DNA of 64,000 nucleotides from Stutzerimonas xanthomarina (GTDB lineage: Bacteria; Pseudomonadota; Gammaproteobacteria; Pseudomonadales; Pseudomonadaceae), in NCBI RefSeq assembly GCF_003935375.1, contig NZ_RHQM01000020.1, positions 1-64,000 on the forward strand. The letters are read 5' to 3'. This document shows, piece by piece, positions 27,501-37,743 of the stretch (the first letter of the stretch is position 1; each line of letters opens with the position of its first letter). Position numbers and translations under genes: made by a program. The notes beneath the pieces are model-generated. The model was not told the origin of the DNA and did no database searches. It was given only the letters and a program-made list of their open reading frames with translations.

Positions 27501-27698
27501 CCGCTGCTGCTCGGCGGCGCGGAGGGCGCCGAGATGCGCCAGCCGCTGGGTCTGACCATCATCGGCGGTCTGCTGCTGAGCCAGATCCTGACCCTCTACA
27601 CCACGCCGGTGGTCTATCTGTACCTGGACCGCCTGCGTCATCGTTTCAACAGCTGGCGCGGTGTTCGCACCGATGCCGCCCTGGAAAACCCGCTATGA
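24594..27698 (+). CDS. muxC: RND multidrug permease MuxC (MdtC type)
   Basis: A 1034-residue RND permease, clearly paralogous to MuxB but of the MdtC class (MNLSAPFIARPVATMLLSL). The Asp pair is in GLVVDDAIVVLEN (about residue 400) and the conserved Lys in LIGVVKKNAILMIDLA. It should combine with MuxB in one trimeric pump. The ribosome site GGGGCG is partly enclosed in a short hairpin that follows a repeat element, so its translation may be tuned against muxB. The ATGA overlap at 27695-27698 couples it to the outer-membrane gene. Confidence 0.93.
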   Translation: MNLSAPFIARPVATMLLSLAILLLGGVSFGLLPVSPLPNMDFPVITVQASLPGASPEIMASSVATPLERSLGSIAGVSQMTSRSSQGSTRIIIQFDLDREINGAARDVQAAINAARNLLPSGMRSMPTYRKINPSQAPIMVLSLTSDVLDKAELYDIGSTILAQKLSQVSGVGEIQVGGSSLPAVRIELQPQQLEQYGVSLDEVRQTIANGNVRRPKGMVEDADRHWQVRANDQLHEAADYTPLIIRYQDGAALRLGDVAKVRDSVEDRYNSGFFNNEQAVLLIVNRQAGANIIETIEGIRRELPALQAIMPGSVDLNIAMDRSPVIRATLHEAERTLLIAVALVIVLVFLFLGSLRTALIPALAVPVSLVGTFAVMYLFGFSLNILSLMALILAAGLVVDDAIVVLENIARHIDDGMPPLKAAYVGTREVGFTLLSMNLSLVVVFVSILYMGGIVERLFREFSITLAAAILVSLLVSLTLTPMLCARWLKPHQPAQEGRLQRWSHQAHQWLLRHYDRSLSWALRHRRITLLSLLATIALNVVLYVQVPKTFLPQQDTGQLTGFIRGDDGLSFQVMQPKMEVFRKAVLADPAVESVAGFIGGQGGINNAFMIVRLKPLSERKISAQKVIERIRKNQPKVPGGRMFLMADQDLQFGGGRQSSSAYSYTLLASDLNDLRTWVPRVTQALSALPELTSIDANDGEGAQQISLKIDRDAAKRLGIDMSTVTTLLNNAFSQRQISTIYESLNQYQVVMEIDPSYAQYPEVLEQIHIITEDGRRVPLAAFARYERSLEEDRVSHDGQFAAENIDFDLAPDVSLDQATLAIERAVAAIGMPSEVQGRLGGTGSAFESTQQGQPLMILGALLLVYIVLGILYESYIHPLTILSTLPSAGVGALLAIILTGDQFSLISLLGLFLLIGVVKKNAILMIDLALQFERNDRLSPADSIHRACLLRFRPILMTTMAAILGALPLLLGGAEGAEMRQPLGLTIIGGLLLSQILTLYTTPVVYLYLDRLRHRFNSWRGVRTDAALENPL

Positions 27699-29188
27699 AT
27701 CCGTCGTCGCTGAACCCCTCATCGCTGAAGCATGCCCTGCGGCCCCTCGCTGCTGCCGTGCTGGCCCTGTCGTTGGGCGCCTGTACCCTGGGCCCGGACT
27801 ATCAACGTCCGGAGCTGCCCGTGGCTACCGAATTCAAACAGGCCGAAGGCTGGAAAGCCGCGGCGCCGGCCGATGTGCTGGAGCGTGGCGAGTGGTGGCG
27901 ACTTTATGGCGATGCCGAGTTGGATGCCCTGGTCGCCCGGCTGAATGTCGACAATCAGAACCTGGCCGCGGCCGAGGCGCAGTTCCGTCAGGCCCGGGCA
28001 CTGGTACGTGGTGCACGCTCGCAGCTGTTCCCGATCCTTTCCGGCAGCGCCGGCGTGACCCGTTCGGCGCAGGGCAGTGGTAGCTCGGACACCAGCGGCG
28101 GCTCGTTCGGCAGTGGCGTCAGCGAAAGCTACGAAGCGGGCCTGAGTGCGTCCTGGGAGGCGGATATCTGGGGCCGACTGCGGCGCAATCTGGAAGCGAA
28201 CCGCGCCAGCATGCAGGCCAGCGCCGCAGCCTTGGCCGCAGTGCGGCTGAGCCTGCAGGCCGAGCTGGTGCAGACCTACCTGCAGCTGCGGGTGATCGAC
28301 GAACATCAACGCCTACTCGACCAGACCGTCGCGGCTTACGCACGCTCGCTGCGCCTGACCGAGAACCAGTATCGGGCCGGCATCGTGCCGAAATCCGACG
28401 TCACCCAGGCGCAGACGCAGCTCAAGAGCACCCAGGCCCAGGCCATCGACCTGCGCTGGCAGCGGGCGCAGATGGAACATGCGATCGCCGTGCTCATCGG
28501 CGTTGCGCCCTCGGAGCTGGATATTGCGGTGCGCGAGGACATCCCCGGGTTGCCAGGCGTGCCGCTGGCCGTGCCGTCACAGCTGCTAGAACGCCGCCCC
28601 GATATCGCATCAGCCGAGCGCCAGGTCATGGCGGCCAATGCCAACATCGGTGTTGCCGAAGCGGCCTGGTACCCGGACCTGACGCTTTCGGCGAGCGGTG
28701 GTTACCGCAACAGCAGCTTCAGCGATCTGTTCAGTGTGCCCAACCGTTTCTGGTCGCTCGGCCCGCAACTCGCGCTGACACTGTTGGACTTCGGCAGCCG
28801 GCGCGCCGAACTGGAGCGTGCCGAAGCCAGTTACGACCAGACCGTGGCCACTTACCGGCAGACCGTGCTCGATAGCTTCCGCGAGGTGGAGGATTACCTG
28901 GTGCAGCTGCGGGTGCTGGAAGAAGAGGCGCTTGTGCAGCGCGAGGCGCTGGAGGCGGCACAGGAGTCCCTGCGTCTGATCGAGAACCAGTACCGGGCAG
29001 GCACCGTCGATTTCCTCAGCGTTGCCACGGTGCAGACCACCGCGCTGAACAACGAGCGCACCAACCTGACCCTGCTGGGCGATCGGCTGACCGCCAGTGT
29101 GCTGCTGATCGCCGCGCTCGGCGGTGGCTGGGATAGCCAGCAGCTGGATCAGCCACCGGCGGCTGCGACTTCGCCGGACGCGCCCTGA
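27695..29188 (+). CDS. opmB: Outer-membrane efflux lipoprotein OpmB
   Basis: A 497-residue NodT/OprM-family channel. A lipobox ends in Cys30 (LSLGACTLGPDYQRP), followed by two repeats of the TolC-like helical barrel (NQYRAGIVPKSDVTQAQTQL and NQYRAGTVDFLSVATVQT). It provides the outer-membrane exit for the MuxABC pump. The N terminus holds an in-frame five-residue duplication, NPSSLNPSSL, before the hydrophobic stretch, so a start a few codons on is possible but none is better supported. It ends at a terminator shared with the convergent dctP. Confidence 0.92.
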   Translation: MNPSSLNPSSLKHALRPLAAAVLALSLGACTLGPDYQRPELPVATEFKQAEGWKAAAPADVLERGEWWRLYGDAELDALVARLNVDNQNLAAAEAQFRQARALVRGARSQLFPILSGSAGVTRSAQGSGSSDTSGGSFGSGVSESYEAGLSASWEADIWGRLRRNLEANRASMQASAAALAAVRLSLQAELVQTYLQLRVIDEHQRLLDQTVAAYARSLRLTENQYRAGIVPKSDVTQAQTQLKSTQAQAIDLRWQRAQMEHAIAVLIGVAPSELDIAVREDIPGLPGVPLAVPSQLLERRPDIASAERQVMAANANIGVAEAAWYPDLTLSASGGYRNSSFSDLFSVPNRFWSLGPQLALTLLDFGSRRAELERAEASYDQTVATYRQTVLDSFREVEDYLVQLRVLEEEALVQREALEAAQESLRLIENQYRAGTVDFLSVATVQTTALNNERTNLTLLGDRLTASVLLIAALGGGWDSQQLDQPPAAATSPDAP

Positions 29189-29214
29189 TTGCGGCCGCGA
29201 AGCCAGCACCCAAC

Positions 29215-29243
29215 AAAAGCCCCGCCGGATCGGCAGGGCTTTT
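29215..29243. terminator. Terminator between opmB and dctP
   Basis: AAAAGCCCCGCC (29215-29226) pairs with GGCAGGGCTTTT (29232-29243) with one mismatch and a five-base loop. The A and T runs at the ends make it work in both directions, between convergent stops at 29188 and 29272. Confidence 0.88.
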
Positions 29244-29271
29244 GCGTCTTATGCGGCGTCGCTTTCGGCGG

Positions 29272-30345
<1,074 letters not shown>

Positions 30346-30369
30346 TTATGCCAAAGATAGGTGACGACT

Positions 30370-30381
30370 GAAAGCGCTTTC
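30370..30381. promoter_or_regulatory. LacI-family-type operator palindrome upstream of dctP
   Basis: GAAAGCGCTTTC is a perfect 12-base palindrome with central CG, in the context TGAAAGCGCTTTCC. This is the classic layout of LacI/GalR-family operators. It lies in the 147-base gap between the OprN-like gene stop and the dctP start, on the upstream side of dctP. Confidence 0.5.
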
Positions 30382-30411
30382 CCCAACCAACCCGGCGGGA
30401 GCGGCACCGTG

Positions 30412-31860
30412 TCACATTTCTGCGCGACCTCCCTCGGACTGCAACTGCTCTGCCGCGGCCGTTCGCGGCGTCTGCTCGGGGACTTCCCAGCCACCGCCAA
30501 GGGCCTTGTACAGCGCCACCACCCCGCGATAGAGCTCCACTTCGGCTTGCGCCTGAGCGTCTTCGGCCGTCAGGCGCTCGCGCTCGGCATCGAGCAGCAC
30601 GAGGAAATTGGCAGTGCCTTCGCGATAGCGGATCTCCGCCTGCTGCGCGGCGGCGCGGCTGGCTGTCGACTGACGGACCAAAGAAAGCAGGCGCTGCTGG
30701 GCGTTGGCGTAGTCGCTGAAGGCGTTCTCTGACTCTTCCAGTGCCAGCAATACCTGTTGCTCATAGCTGGCCAGCGCCGCATCGGCGTCGGCTTCGGCAC
30801 CACGCAGGCGGGCCCGCACGCTGCCCAGGTCGAATGCTGCCCAGCTGATGCTCGGCGCCACGCCCCAGGCCCGCGCCGCGCTGGAACCGATCTGCGAGCC
30901 GCGCCCGGCAACGAAGCCGAGAAAGCCCGACAGACTCACGCGCGGAAACAGGTCGGCCGTCGCCACGCCGACATCGGCAGTGGCCGCAGCCAGCTGGCGC
31001 TCGGCTGCACGAATGTCCGGGCGCCGGCGCAGCAGCTCGCCGGGATCGCCAATCGGTAGCGACTTGGCGATTGCCGGCAGCTCGCGGGGCGAGAGGTCGA
31101 CGCTGAGCTGATCGGCGCGCTGGCCGAGCAGGGTGGCGATGCGGTTGCGCGCACGCGCCTGCTGCGCCCTGAGCTGCGGCAGACTGGCTTCGGTGGCCGC
31201 CAGACGGGCATCGGCGCGCAGAACGTCGAGCTCGCTGCCGACGCCCGCTTCGCGAAGCTGTTCGGTCAGCTCATGGGAATTGCGCTGGTTGGCCAGGTTG
31301 TCGCGGGCGATGCGCTCACGCAGCTGGGCACCGCGCAGCTGACCGTAGGCATCCACCAGCTCGGCAATCAGGCTGACCTGCAGCTGGTAGAGCTCGGCCT
31401 CGACGGCATCGGCCTGCGCCTCGCTGGATTCCAGGCGGCGCTGGATGCGGCCGAACAGGTCCAGCTCCCAGGCCATGTCCAGCCCGAGGTCGTAGCGTTC
31501 GGCATTCACGCGCTGCTCGGTCACGCCGGGTTGCTGGGCCTTGCCGATATCGGCGCTGGCGCCCGCGGTGACGGTGGGCAGACGATCATTGCTGACGTCA
31601 TCGCGAATCGCCCGTGCGGCACGCAGGCGGGCATAGGCGATGCGCAGTTCGCGGTTCTCGGCCAGCGCTTCGCCGACCAGGGCATCCAGCGTCGGGTCTT
31701 CGAACTGCCGCCACCAGGCCGCTTCGAAACGCGAGCGGTCGTAATCGCCACTCGCTGCATGGCTGATGCGCGCCGGTTCCGGTTGCGGTGCCCGGTAATC
31801 CGGGCCGACCGCGCAGGCGCTCAGTGCCAGAGTGAGAAGGGAAAGGGCGAAGAACTTCAT
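30412..31860 (-). CDS. oprN: Outer-membrane efflux lipoprotein OprN-like
   Basis: A 482-residue TolC/NodT-family outer-membrane channel with a lipobox ending in Cys16 (LALSACAVGPDYRAP) and two helical-barrel repeats (REAGVGSELDVLRADARLA and RYREGTANFLVLLDAERERL). It is the exit duct of the MexEF-type pump. The start at 31860 overlaps the permease stop by four bases (ATGA); the longer reading to 32187 lies entirely inside the permease gene in another frame. Symbol by synteny with mexEF-oprN. Confidence 0.9.
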   Translation of the reverse strand: MKFFALSLLTLALSACAVGPDYRAPQPEPARISHAASGDYDRSRFEAAWWRQFEDPTLDALVGEALAENRELRIAYARLRAARAIRDDVSNDRLPTVTAGASADIGKAQQPGVTEQRVNAERYDLGLDMAWELDLFGRIQRRLESSEAQADAVEAELYQLQVSLIAELVDAYGQLRGAQLRERIARDNLANQRNSHELTEQLREAGVGSELDVLRADARLAATEASLPQLRAQQARARNRIATLLGQRADQLSVDLSPRELPAIAKSLPIGDPGELLRRRPDIRAAERQLAAATADVGVATADLFPRVSLSGFLGFVAGRGSQIGSSAARAWGVAPSISWAAFDLGSVRARLRGAEADADAALASYEQQVLLALEESENAFSDYANAQQRLLSLVRQSTASRAAAQQAEIRYREGTANFLVLLDAERERLTAEDAQAQAEVELYRGVVALYKALGGGWEVPEQTPRTAAAEQLQSEGGRAEM

Positions 31861-34800
31861 GCGCGGGCCTCCTTGTAAACCGCTTTGCGGGCTTCGCGTT
31901 TCTCGACGAAGGCACGAATCACCAAATAGAACACCGGGGTCAGCAACAGACCGAAGAAGGTCACCCCGAGCATGCCGCTGAACACCGCGACACCCATGGC
32001 ATGGCGCATCTCGGCGCCAGCCCCGCTGGAGAGCACCAGCGGCACCACGCCCATGATGAAGGCGAAGCTGGTCATCAGGATCGGCCGCAGACGCAGGCGG
32101 CAGGCTTCGAGGATGGCGGCCAGCCGATCCATGCCTTCTTCCTGCTTGTCCTTGGCGAACTCGACGATGAGGATGGCGTTCTTGCATGCCAGGCCCACCA
32201 GCACGATCAGGCCGATCTGGGTGAACACGTTGTTGTCGCTACCGGCCAGGATCACCCCGGTGATCGCAGAGAGCAGCGTCATCGGTACGATCAGGATCAC
32301 CGCCAGCGGCAGGCTCCAGCTTTCGTATTGCGCCGCCAGCACCAGGAAGGCCAGCAGCACGCAGAGCGGGAAGACGAAGATTGCGGTGTTGCCGGCAAGG
32401 ATCTGCTGGTATGTCAGCTCGGTCCATTCGTAGCTCATGCCATTCGGCAATTCAGCCTTGAGCAGGCGTTCCATGGCCGCCTCGGCCTGACCGGAGCTGT
32501 AGCCCGGCGCGGCCGCGCCGTTGATCTCGGCGGTGAGGAAGCCGTTGTAGTGCATCACCCGATCCGGGCCGGCGCTGTCGGTGACGTTGACGAAGGTCGA
32601 CAGCGGGACCATCTCGCCGCGGTTGTTGCGCACCTTCAGCTGACCGATCTGCTCCGGTGCCAGGCGGAACTTCTGGTCGGCCTGGACGTTAACCTGATAG
32701 GTGCGGCCGAAGCGGTTGAAGTCGTTGGCGTATAGCGAGCCGAGGTAAACCTGCATGGTGTCGAAGATCTCGTCGATCGGCACGCCGTGCGTCTTGGCTT
32801 TTTCCCGGTCGATGTCGGCATCCACCTGCGGCACGTTGACCTGATAGCTGGTGAACAGGCCGGCCAGCTCCGGATAGTCCGCGCTCTTGGCGATGACGTT
32901 CTGCACCTGGCTGTACAGCTCCTCGTAGCCGAGGTTGCCGCGGTCCTGCACCTGCACGCGGAAGCCGCCGATGGTGCCCAGGCCCTGTACGGGTGGCGGC
33001 GGGAAGATGGCGATAAAGGCGTCCTGGATCTGCGCGAACTGACCGTTGAGGTCCGCCGCGATGGCGTTCGCCGAGAGCGACGGGTCCTTGCGCTCATCGA
33101 AGGGCTTGAGCGGGGTGAATACGATGCCGCTGTTCGGGCTATTGGTGAAGCCGTTGATCGACAAGCCCGGGAAGGCCACGGTGTTCTCCACGCCCGGGTG
33201 CTTGCCGGCAATTTCCGACATGCGCTTGATCACGTCCTCGGTGCGGTCCAGGGTTGCGGCGTCCGGCAGTTGGGCGAAGGCGACCAGGTACTGCTTGTCC
33301 TGCGGTGGCACAAAACCGGTCGGCGTGCTGGCGAAGCCCATGTAGCCGAGGCCGACCAGTCCGACATAGACCACCAGCGCAATGCCGCTGCCGCGCAGGA
33401 TGCGCCGCACCAGGCCGACGTAACCGTGGCTGGCGCGGTCGAACATGCGGTTGAACGGCGCGAACAGCCAGCCGCCAAAAATCCGGTCAAGCAGACGCGA
33501 GAAGCCATCTTTTGGCGCGTCGTGCGACCTGAGGAGCGCAGCGGCCAGTGCCGGCGACAGGGTCAGCGAGTTGAAGGCCGAGATCACCGTGGAAATGGCG
33601 ATGGTCAGGGCGAACTGCTGGTAGAACTGCCCGGTGAGGCCGGAAATGAATGCGGTGGGAATGAACACGGCGCAGAGCACCAGCGCCGTGGCGACGATAG
33701 GCCCGGTCACTTCCTTCATCGCCTGCCGGGTAGCCTCCACCGGCGATTTGCCGAGGCCGATGTTCCGCTCGACGTTTTCTACTACCACGATGGCGTCATC
33801 CACCACGATGCCGATGGCCAACACCAGGCCGAACAGCGACAGCGCGTTGAGCGAGAAACCGAGCAGGTGCATGACCGCGAAGGTGCCGATCAGCGACACC
33901 GGCACCGCGGCCAGTGGAATGATCGAGGCGCGCCAGGTCTGCAGGAACAGGATCACCACCAGCACCACCAGCACGATGGCCTCGAGCAGCGTATGCACCA
34001 CTGCCTCGATGGAGCCGCGCACGAAGATGGTCGGGTCGTAGACGATCTCGTAGTCCACGCCTTCCGGGAAGTCGCGTTTCAGCTCGGCCATGCGTGCGCG
34101 CACCGAGTCGGAGATCTCGATGGCGTTCGAACCCGGGCGCTGGAATACCGGAATGGCGACGGCGGGCTGGTTGTTCAGCAGCGAACGCAGCGCGTACTGG
34201 CTGGAGCCCAGTTCGACACGGGCGATGTCCCGCAGGCGGGTGATCGAACCGTCTTCGCCGGCGCGGATGATGATGTTCTCGAATTCTTCCTCGGTGACCA
34301 GACGGCCCTGGGTGTTGATCGACAGCTGGAAGTCCGTCGCGCCCGGTGCCGGCGGTGCGCCCAGAGAACCTGCAGCGACCTGGCGGTTCTGCTCGCGAAT
34401 CGCGTTGACCACGTCCGATGCGGTGAGGTTGCGCGAGGCGACCTTCTCCGGGTCGAGCCAGACGCGCAGGGAGTAATCGCCCATGCCGAACAGCTGCACG
34501 TCACCGATGCCATCCAGCCGCGCCAGCTCGTCCTTGACGTTGAGTGCGGCGTAGTTGGACAGGTAGAGCATGTCGTAGCGCTGATCCGGCGAGGTCAGGT
34601 GCACCACCATGGTCAGGTCCGGCGAGGCCTTGTCCACGGTCACGCCGAGGCGCTGCACCTCGGTGGGCAAGGTCGGCATGGTGCGCGTGACGCGGTTCTG
34701 CACCTGCACCTGGGCGTTGTCCAGATCAGTGCCCAGGCCAAAGGTGATGGTCAGGGTCAGCTTGCCGTCGGCGGTCGCCTGGGACGACATGTAGAGCATG

Positions 34801-35027
34801 CCCTCGACGCCGGTGATGGCCTGCTCCAGCGGGGATGCGACGGTTTCGCCAATCACCTTGGGGTTGGCGCCGGGGAAGTTGGCGCGTACCACCACGGTGG
34901 GCGGGACGACTTCGGGGTATTCGCTGATCGGCAGCTGGAACAGCGAGATGGCCCCGCCGATGAGGATCACCAGCGACAGCACGGCGGCGAAAATCGGCCG
35001 CTTGATGAAGAATTGCGAGAAATTCAT
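31857..35027 (-). CDS. mexF: RND multidrug permease MexF
   Basis: A 1056-residue HAE1-family RND permease. Features are MNFSQFFIKRPIFAAVLSL at the start, the Asp pair in GIVVDDAIVVVENVERN (about residue 405) and the conserved Lys in GLACKNAILIVEFAKD. It exports chloramphenicol, trimethoprim, fluoroquinolones and quinolone-type signals in P. aeruginosa. GGAG lies about 7 bases before the ATG. It follows mexE by 97 bases and overlaps oprN by four. The whole block is under MexT in the known system, and the same neighbours are present here. Confidence 0.92.
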   Translation of the reverse strand: MNFSQFFIKRPIFAAVLSLVILIGGAISLFQLPISEYPEVVPPTVVVRANFPGANPKVIGETVASPLEQAITGVEGMLYMSSQATADGKLTLTITFGLGTDLDNAQVQVQNRVTRTMPTLPTEVQRLGVTVDKASPDLTMVVHLTSPDQRYDMLYLSNYAALNVKDELARLDGIGDVQLFGMGDYSLRVWLDPEKVASRNLTASDVVNAIREQNRQVAAGSLGAPPAPGATDFQLSINTQGRLVTEEEFENIIIRAGEDGSITRLRDIARVELGSSQYALRSLLNNQPAVAIPVFQRPGSNAIEISDSVRARMAELKRDFPEGVDYEIVYDPTIFVRGSIEAVVHTLLEAIVLVVLVVILFLQTWRASIIPLAAVPVSLIGTFAVMHLLGFSLNALSLFGLVLAIGIVVDDAIVVVENVERNIGLGKSPVEATRQAMKEVTGPIVATALVLCAVFIPTAFISGLTGQFYQQFALTIAISTVISAFNSLTLSPALAAALLRSHDAPKDGFSRLLDRIFGGWLFAPFNRMFDRASHGYVGLVRRILRGSGIALVVYVGLVGLGYMGFASTPTGFVPPQDKQYLVAFAQLPDAATLDRTEDVIKRMSEIAGKHPGVENTVAFPGLSINGFTNSPNSGIVFTPLKPFDERKDPSLSANAIAADLNGQFAQIQDAFIAIFPPPPVQGLGTIGGFRVQVQDRGNLGYEELYSQVQNVIAKSADYPELAGLFTSYQVNVPQVDADIDREKAKTHGVPIDEIFDTMQVYLGSLYANDFNRFGRTYQVNVQADQKFRLAPEQIGQLKVRNNRGEMVPLSTFVNVTDSAGPDRVMHYNGFLTAEINGAAAPGYSSGQAEAAMERLLKAELPNGMSYEWTELTYQQILAGNTAIFVFPLCVLLAFLVLAAQYESWSLPLAVILIVPMTLLSAITGVILAGSDNNVFTQIGLIVLVGLACKNAILIVEFAKDKQEEGMDRLAAILEACRLRLRPILMTSFAFIMGVVPLVLSSGAGAEMRHAMGVAVFSGMLGVTFFGLLLTPVFYLVIRAFVEKREARKAVYKEARA

Positions 35028-35124
35028 GGCGCACTCCGGGGTAGGGCGCGCGTCTGGCGCCCTGGCGGATCGATCGGATTGGCGCGGCAGGCGCGCCGGA
35101 GTTCAGGTCAGTTCTGGGAGGTAT

Positions 35125-36354
35125 TCAGCTGCTTGGGCGCTGAGCCAGGCTGCGCTCGACGACCTGCGGTTTCATCGCCTCGCTGATCGCGCGGTTCTGC
35201 TGGCGCAGGGTGGCCAGTGTCTCGGCGTCGGCCATCGGCACTGATTCCGGCTGCACCGGGCTGCCCGGGCGCACACGCTGGAGACCGTTCACCACGATGC
35301 TTTCGCCCTTGGCCAGGCCGCTGCGGACGATGCGCAGCCCTTCCAGCTTGGGACCGAGCTCGACCGGGCGGTAGGCGACGGTGCCGTCTTCGGCCAGCAC
35401 CAGGACGAATTTCTTGCCCAGATCCGTACCGACGGCGACGTCCTTGATCAGCACGGCGTCGTAGGTCGCGCTGCCGACCAGCTTCAGGCGTGCATACAGG
35501 CCGGGGGTGAAGCTGCCGTCACGGTTGTCGAACACGGCGCGACCGCGGATGGTGCCGGTGCGCGGGTCGACCTGGTTGTCGACGAAGTCCATGTGGCCCA
35601 GGTGCGGGTGACCGTCCTCGCTGGACAGGCCGAGGTAGACCGGGGTCGCCTCGCCACGGTCGCCGTTGCGCGCCAGCTCGCGGTACTTGAGGTAGGTACG
35701 CTCATCAGCCTCGAAATAGGCATAGACCTTGTCGGTGGAGACCAGCGTGGTCAGCAGCGCCTCGCCGGCGTTGACCAGGTTGCCGGCGGTGATCAGCGCC
35801 CGGCCGACGCGGCCGTCGATGGGCGCGGTCACGCGGGTGAAGGAGAGATCCAGCTGCGCGCGGTCCAGTTGGGCCTGAATCGCCGCGGTTGCCGAGCGGG
35901 CTTCGCTGGCGGCACTGACGCGGGCGTCGGCGAGCTCGTCGGAAATCGCGTTCTTCTTGCGCAGGCGCTCGCCGCGTTCGGCTTCGGCGACGGTGCGTTG
36001 CTGGTTGGCGCGAGCCTGTTGCAGTTGCGCCTGCAGGCGCTTGACCTCAGCCTGGAACGGGCGCGGGTCGATCTGGAACAAGAGGTCGCCTTTCTTCACC
36101 AGCGCGCCTTCCTCGAAGGCCACCTTGTCGATGAAACCGGACACGCGCGGGCGAATCTCCACCGACTCCGGCGCTTCCAGGCGACCAGTGAGTTCATCCC
36201 ACTCGGTCACCTGCTGCTCGATGACTTCCGCGACGCTGACGGCGGGCGGCGGCATGCCCGACTGGGTGGCCTCCGGTGCCTTGCCACAAGCGGCGGTGAT
36301 CAGCACCGTCAGGGCGATAAGGGGAAAACGCAAGGCGTTGAACGAACGTTCCAT
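35125..36354 (-). CDS. mexE: RND efflux periplasmic adaptor MexE
   Basis: A 409-residue membrane fusion lipoprotein. The lipobox ends in Cys23 (TVLITAACGKAPEA), followed by the biotinyl-lipoyl domain split around a coiled coil (AEVKRLQAQLQQARANQQ) and a C-terminal beta-barrel. It is the first gene of mexE-mexF-oprN. GGAG lies 7 bases before the ATG. The 315-base gap between mexT and this gene holds a nod-box-like ATC-N9-GAT at 36441-36455 and a REP-like repeat. It is probably silent until MexT is activated by electrophile or redox stress. Confidence 0.92.
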   Translation of the reverse strand: MERSFNALRFPLIALTVLITAACGKAPEATQSGMPPPAVSVAEVIEQQVTEWDELTGRLEAPESVEIRPRVSGFIDKVAFEEGALVKKGDLLFQIDPRPFQAEVKRLQAQLQQARANQQRTVAEAERGERLRKKNAISDELADARVSAASEARSATAAIQAQLDRAQLDLSFTRVTAPIDGRVGRALITAGNLVNAGEALLTTLVSTDKVYAYFEADERTYLKYRELARNGDRGEATPVYLGLSSEDGHPHLGHMDFVDNQVDPRTGTIRGRAVFDNRDGSFTPGLYARLKLVGSATYDAVLIKDVAVGTDLGKKFVLVLAEDGTVAYRPVELGPKLEGLRIVRSGLAKGESIVVNGLQRVRPGSPVQPESVPMADAETLATLRQQNRAISEAMKPQVVERSLAQRPSS

Positions 36355-36440
36355 GCTTGACTCCGCAAGTCGGATTTGTTGATGGCAGGAGTCTGCGTGG
36401 TCAAGCCGTTCAGCAAAAATCGAACGAGGCGAAGGTGAAT

Positions 36441-36455
36441 ATCATTGGCGGTGAT
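36441..36455 (-). promoter_or_regulatory. Nod-box-like LysR site upstream of mexE
   Basis: ATCATTGGCGGTGAT fits the ATC-N9-GAT (T-N11-A) core used by MexT and other NodD-type LysR regulators. It lies 86 bases before the mexE ATG in the mexT-mexE gap, where MexT binds in P. aeruginosa. The flanking ACYAT of the full P. aeruginosa motif is not present. Confidence 0.45.
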
Positions 36456-36504
36456 GGTTGCGCATTCGTTATCAGCGCAGCGCGAGGATATTGCTCACAT
36501 ATGC

Positions 36505-36529
36505 GTGGGAGCGGTATTGGCCGCGAATG
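36505..36529 (+). repeat. REP-like element in the mexT-mexE gap
   Basis: A 25-base element starting GTGGGAGCG and containing GGCCGCGAA, the form common in Pseudomonas intergenic repeats. A related copy on the other strand is at 58353-58377 (18 of 25 matches), and a weaker half copy (TGGCCGCGAA) is near 50315-50324. Confidence 0.5.
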
Positions 36530-36669
36530 AACCCTGCCGCCGCCGAAGCCTCGACGCGGCATTCCCCAGCGACCACGCTCGAAGCCACGAAAAACCGGTC
36601 AGCGCATCACTGGCGGGAGCAGTCCTGTCTACCCGGCACGCGCCGCGAAAGCCCCAGGCGTCGGGCCTG

Positions 36670-37587
36670 TCAGAGACTATCCGGATCGCCGACGAACATC
36701 TGGATGCGCGAGCGCAGCCAGCGCTCGGCGGGGTCGTTGTCCTGGGCGCCGCGCCAGGCCATGGACAGTTCGAAATCCTGGCTGGTCTGAAAGGGCAGCG
36801 GTTCGGCGCGGACACCACCATTGGCCGCCAGCGCCGCGGCGGCGTAGTCCGGGACGGTGGCGATGATGTCGGTGCCGGCAAGCAGGCTGGCCAGGCCGTT
36901 GAACTGCGGTACCGCCAGGACCACCTTGCGCTTGCAGCCGTGCAGCGCCAGTTCCTCGTCGATATAGCCGTTGAGATCGCCGGCAAAGGAGACCATCGCA
37001 TGCGGGCGGCTGCAGTAGTCCTCCATGCTCAGCCGGCCGGGAATGCTGTCGGCGCGCAGCAGCATCGGCTTGGGTCGGCGCAGTACCTTTCGCTTGGAAT
37101 TCGCCGGCAGCTCCTCGGTGTAGCAGACGCCCACCGATATCTCACCGGACGCCAGCAGGCCGGGCATCAACAGATAGTTGGCGCGGCGCACCACCAGCAC
37201 CACATCCGGCGCTTCGGCGCGCAGGCGGCGCAGCAGCGGCGGTAGCAAGGCGAACTCGACTTCATCGGTCAGGCCGATGCGAAACACCTGGGTGCTGGTC
37301 GCCGGGTTGAAGGTCGAGGCGCGGCTAACGGCGGTGGAGATCGAGTCCAGCGCCGGTGAAAGCAGTTGGGCGATCTCCAGCGCGCGAGCGGTCGGCTCCA
37401 TGCTGCGGCCGGTACGGACGAAGAGCGGATCGTCGAACAGCGTGCGCAGTCGTGCCAGGGCGGCACTGATCGCCGGCTGGCCGAGAAACAGCTTTTCCGC
37501 TGCGCGGGTCACGCTGCGCTCGTGCATCAGCGTTTCGAAGACGATCAGCAGATTGAGGTCAACACGGCGAAGGTCGTTGCGATTCAT
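36670..37587 (-). CDS. mexT: LysR-family activator MexT
   Basis: A 305-residue LysR-type regulator. The first 60 residues (MNRNDLRRVDLNLLIVFETL, then the helix-turn-helix TRAAEKLFLGQPAISAALAR) are the characteristic MexT N terminus, and the rest is an effector-binding domain. It activates mexEF-oprN and the divergent mexS. The start at 37587 was chosen; a reading to 37758 would cover the promoter and operator region. It lies immediately upstream of mexE on the same strand with mexS divergent, the full P. aeruginosa arrangement. Loss-of-function changes in this gene are common in P. aeruginosa, but here the frame is intact. Confidence 0.92.
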   Translation of the reverse strand: MNRNDLRRVDLNLLIVFETLMHERSVTRAAEKLFLGQPAISAALARLRTLFDDPLFVRTGRSMEPTARALEIAQLLSPALDSISTAVSRASTFNPATSTQVFRIGLTDEVEFALLPPLLRRLRAEAPDVVLVVRRANYLLMPGLLASGEISVGVCYTEELPANSKRKVLRRPKPMLLRADSIPGRLSMEDYCSRPHAMVSFAGDLNGYIDEELALHGCKRKVVLAVPQFNGLASLLAGTDIIATVPDYAAAALAANGGVRAEPLPFQTSQDFELSMAWRGAQDNDPAERWLRSRIQMFVGDPDSL

Positions 37588-37743
37588 ACCTGGTTCACGT
37601 CGAGCCTGCAGCCGGACCAGGAGGCGTCCGACTCTGGAGGGTGGTCTGCATTCTAGACAGCTTCGGTTGCCAACGGCATGCCCGATCCCGCTTTCGAAAT
37701 GCACAAAGCTGCAATGCGCCGGCAAGCATACATACGTAGTTCC

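Noticed and set aside
32787-35186. Very long open frame (799 codons) antisense to mexF, and similar long antisense frames elsewhere (for example 73-957, 59651-61186).
   Set aside because: They lie opposite confidently identified genes, have biased His/Arg/Gln-rich composition typical of GC-rich shadow frames, and show no domains or ribosome sites.
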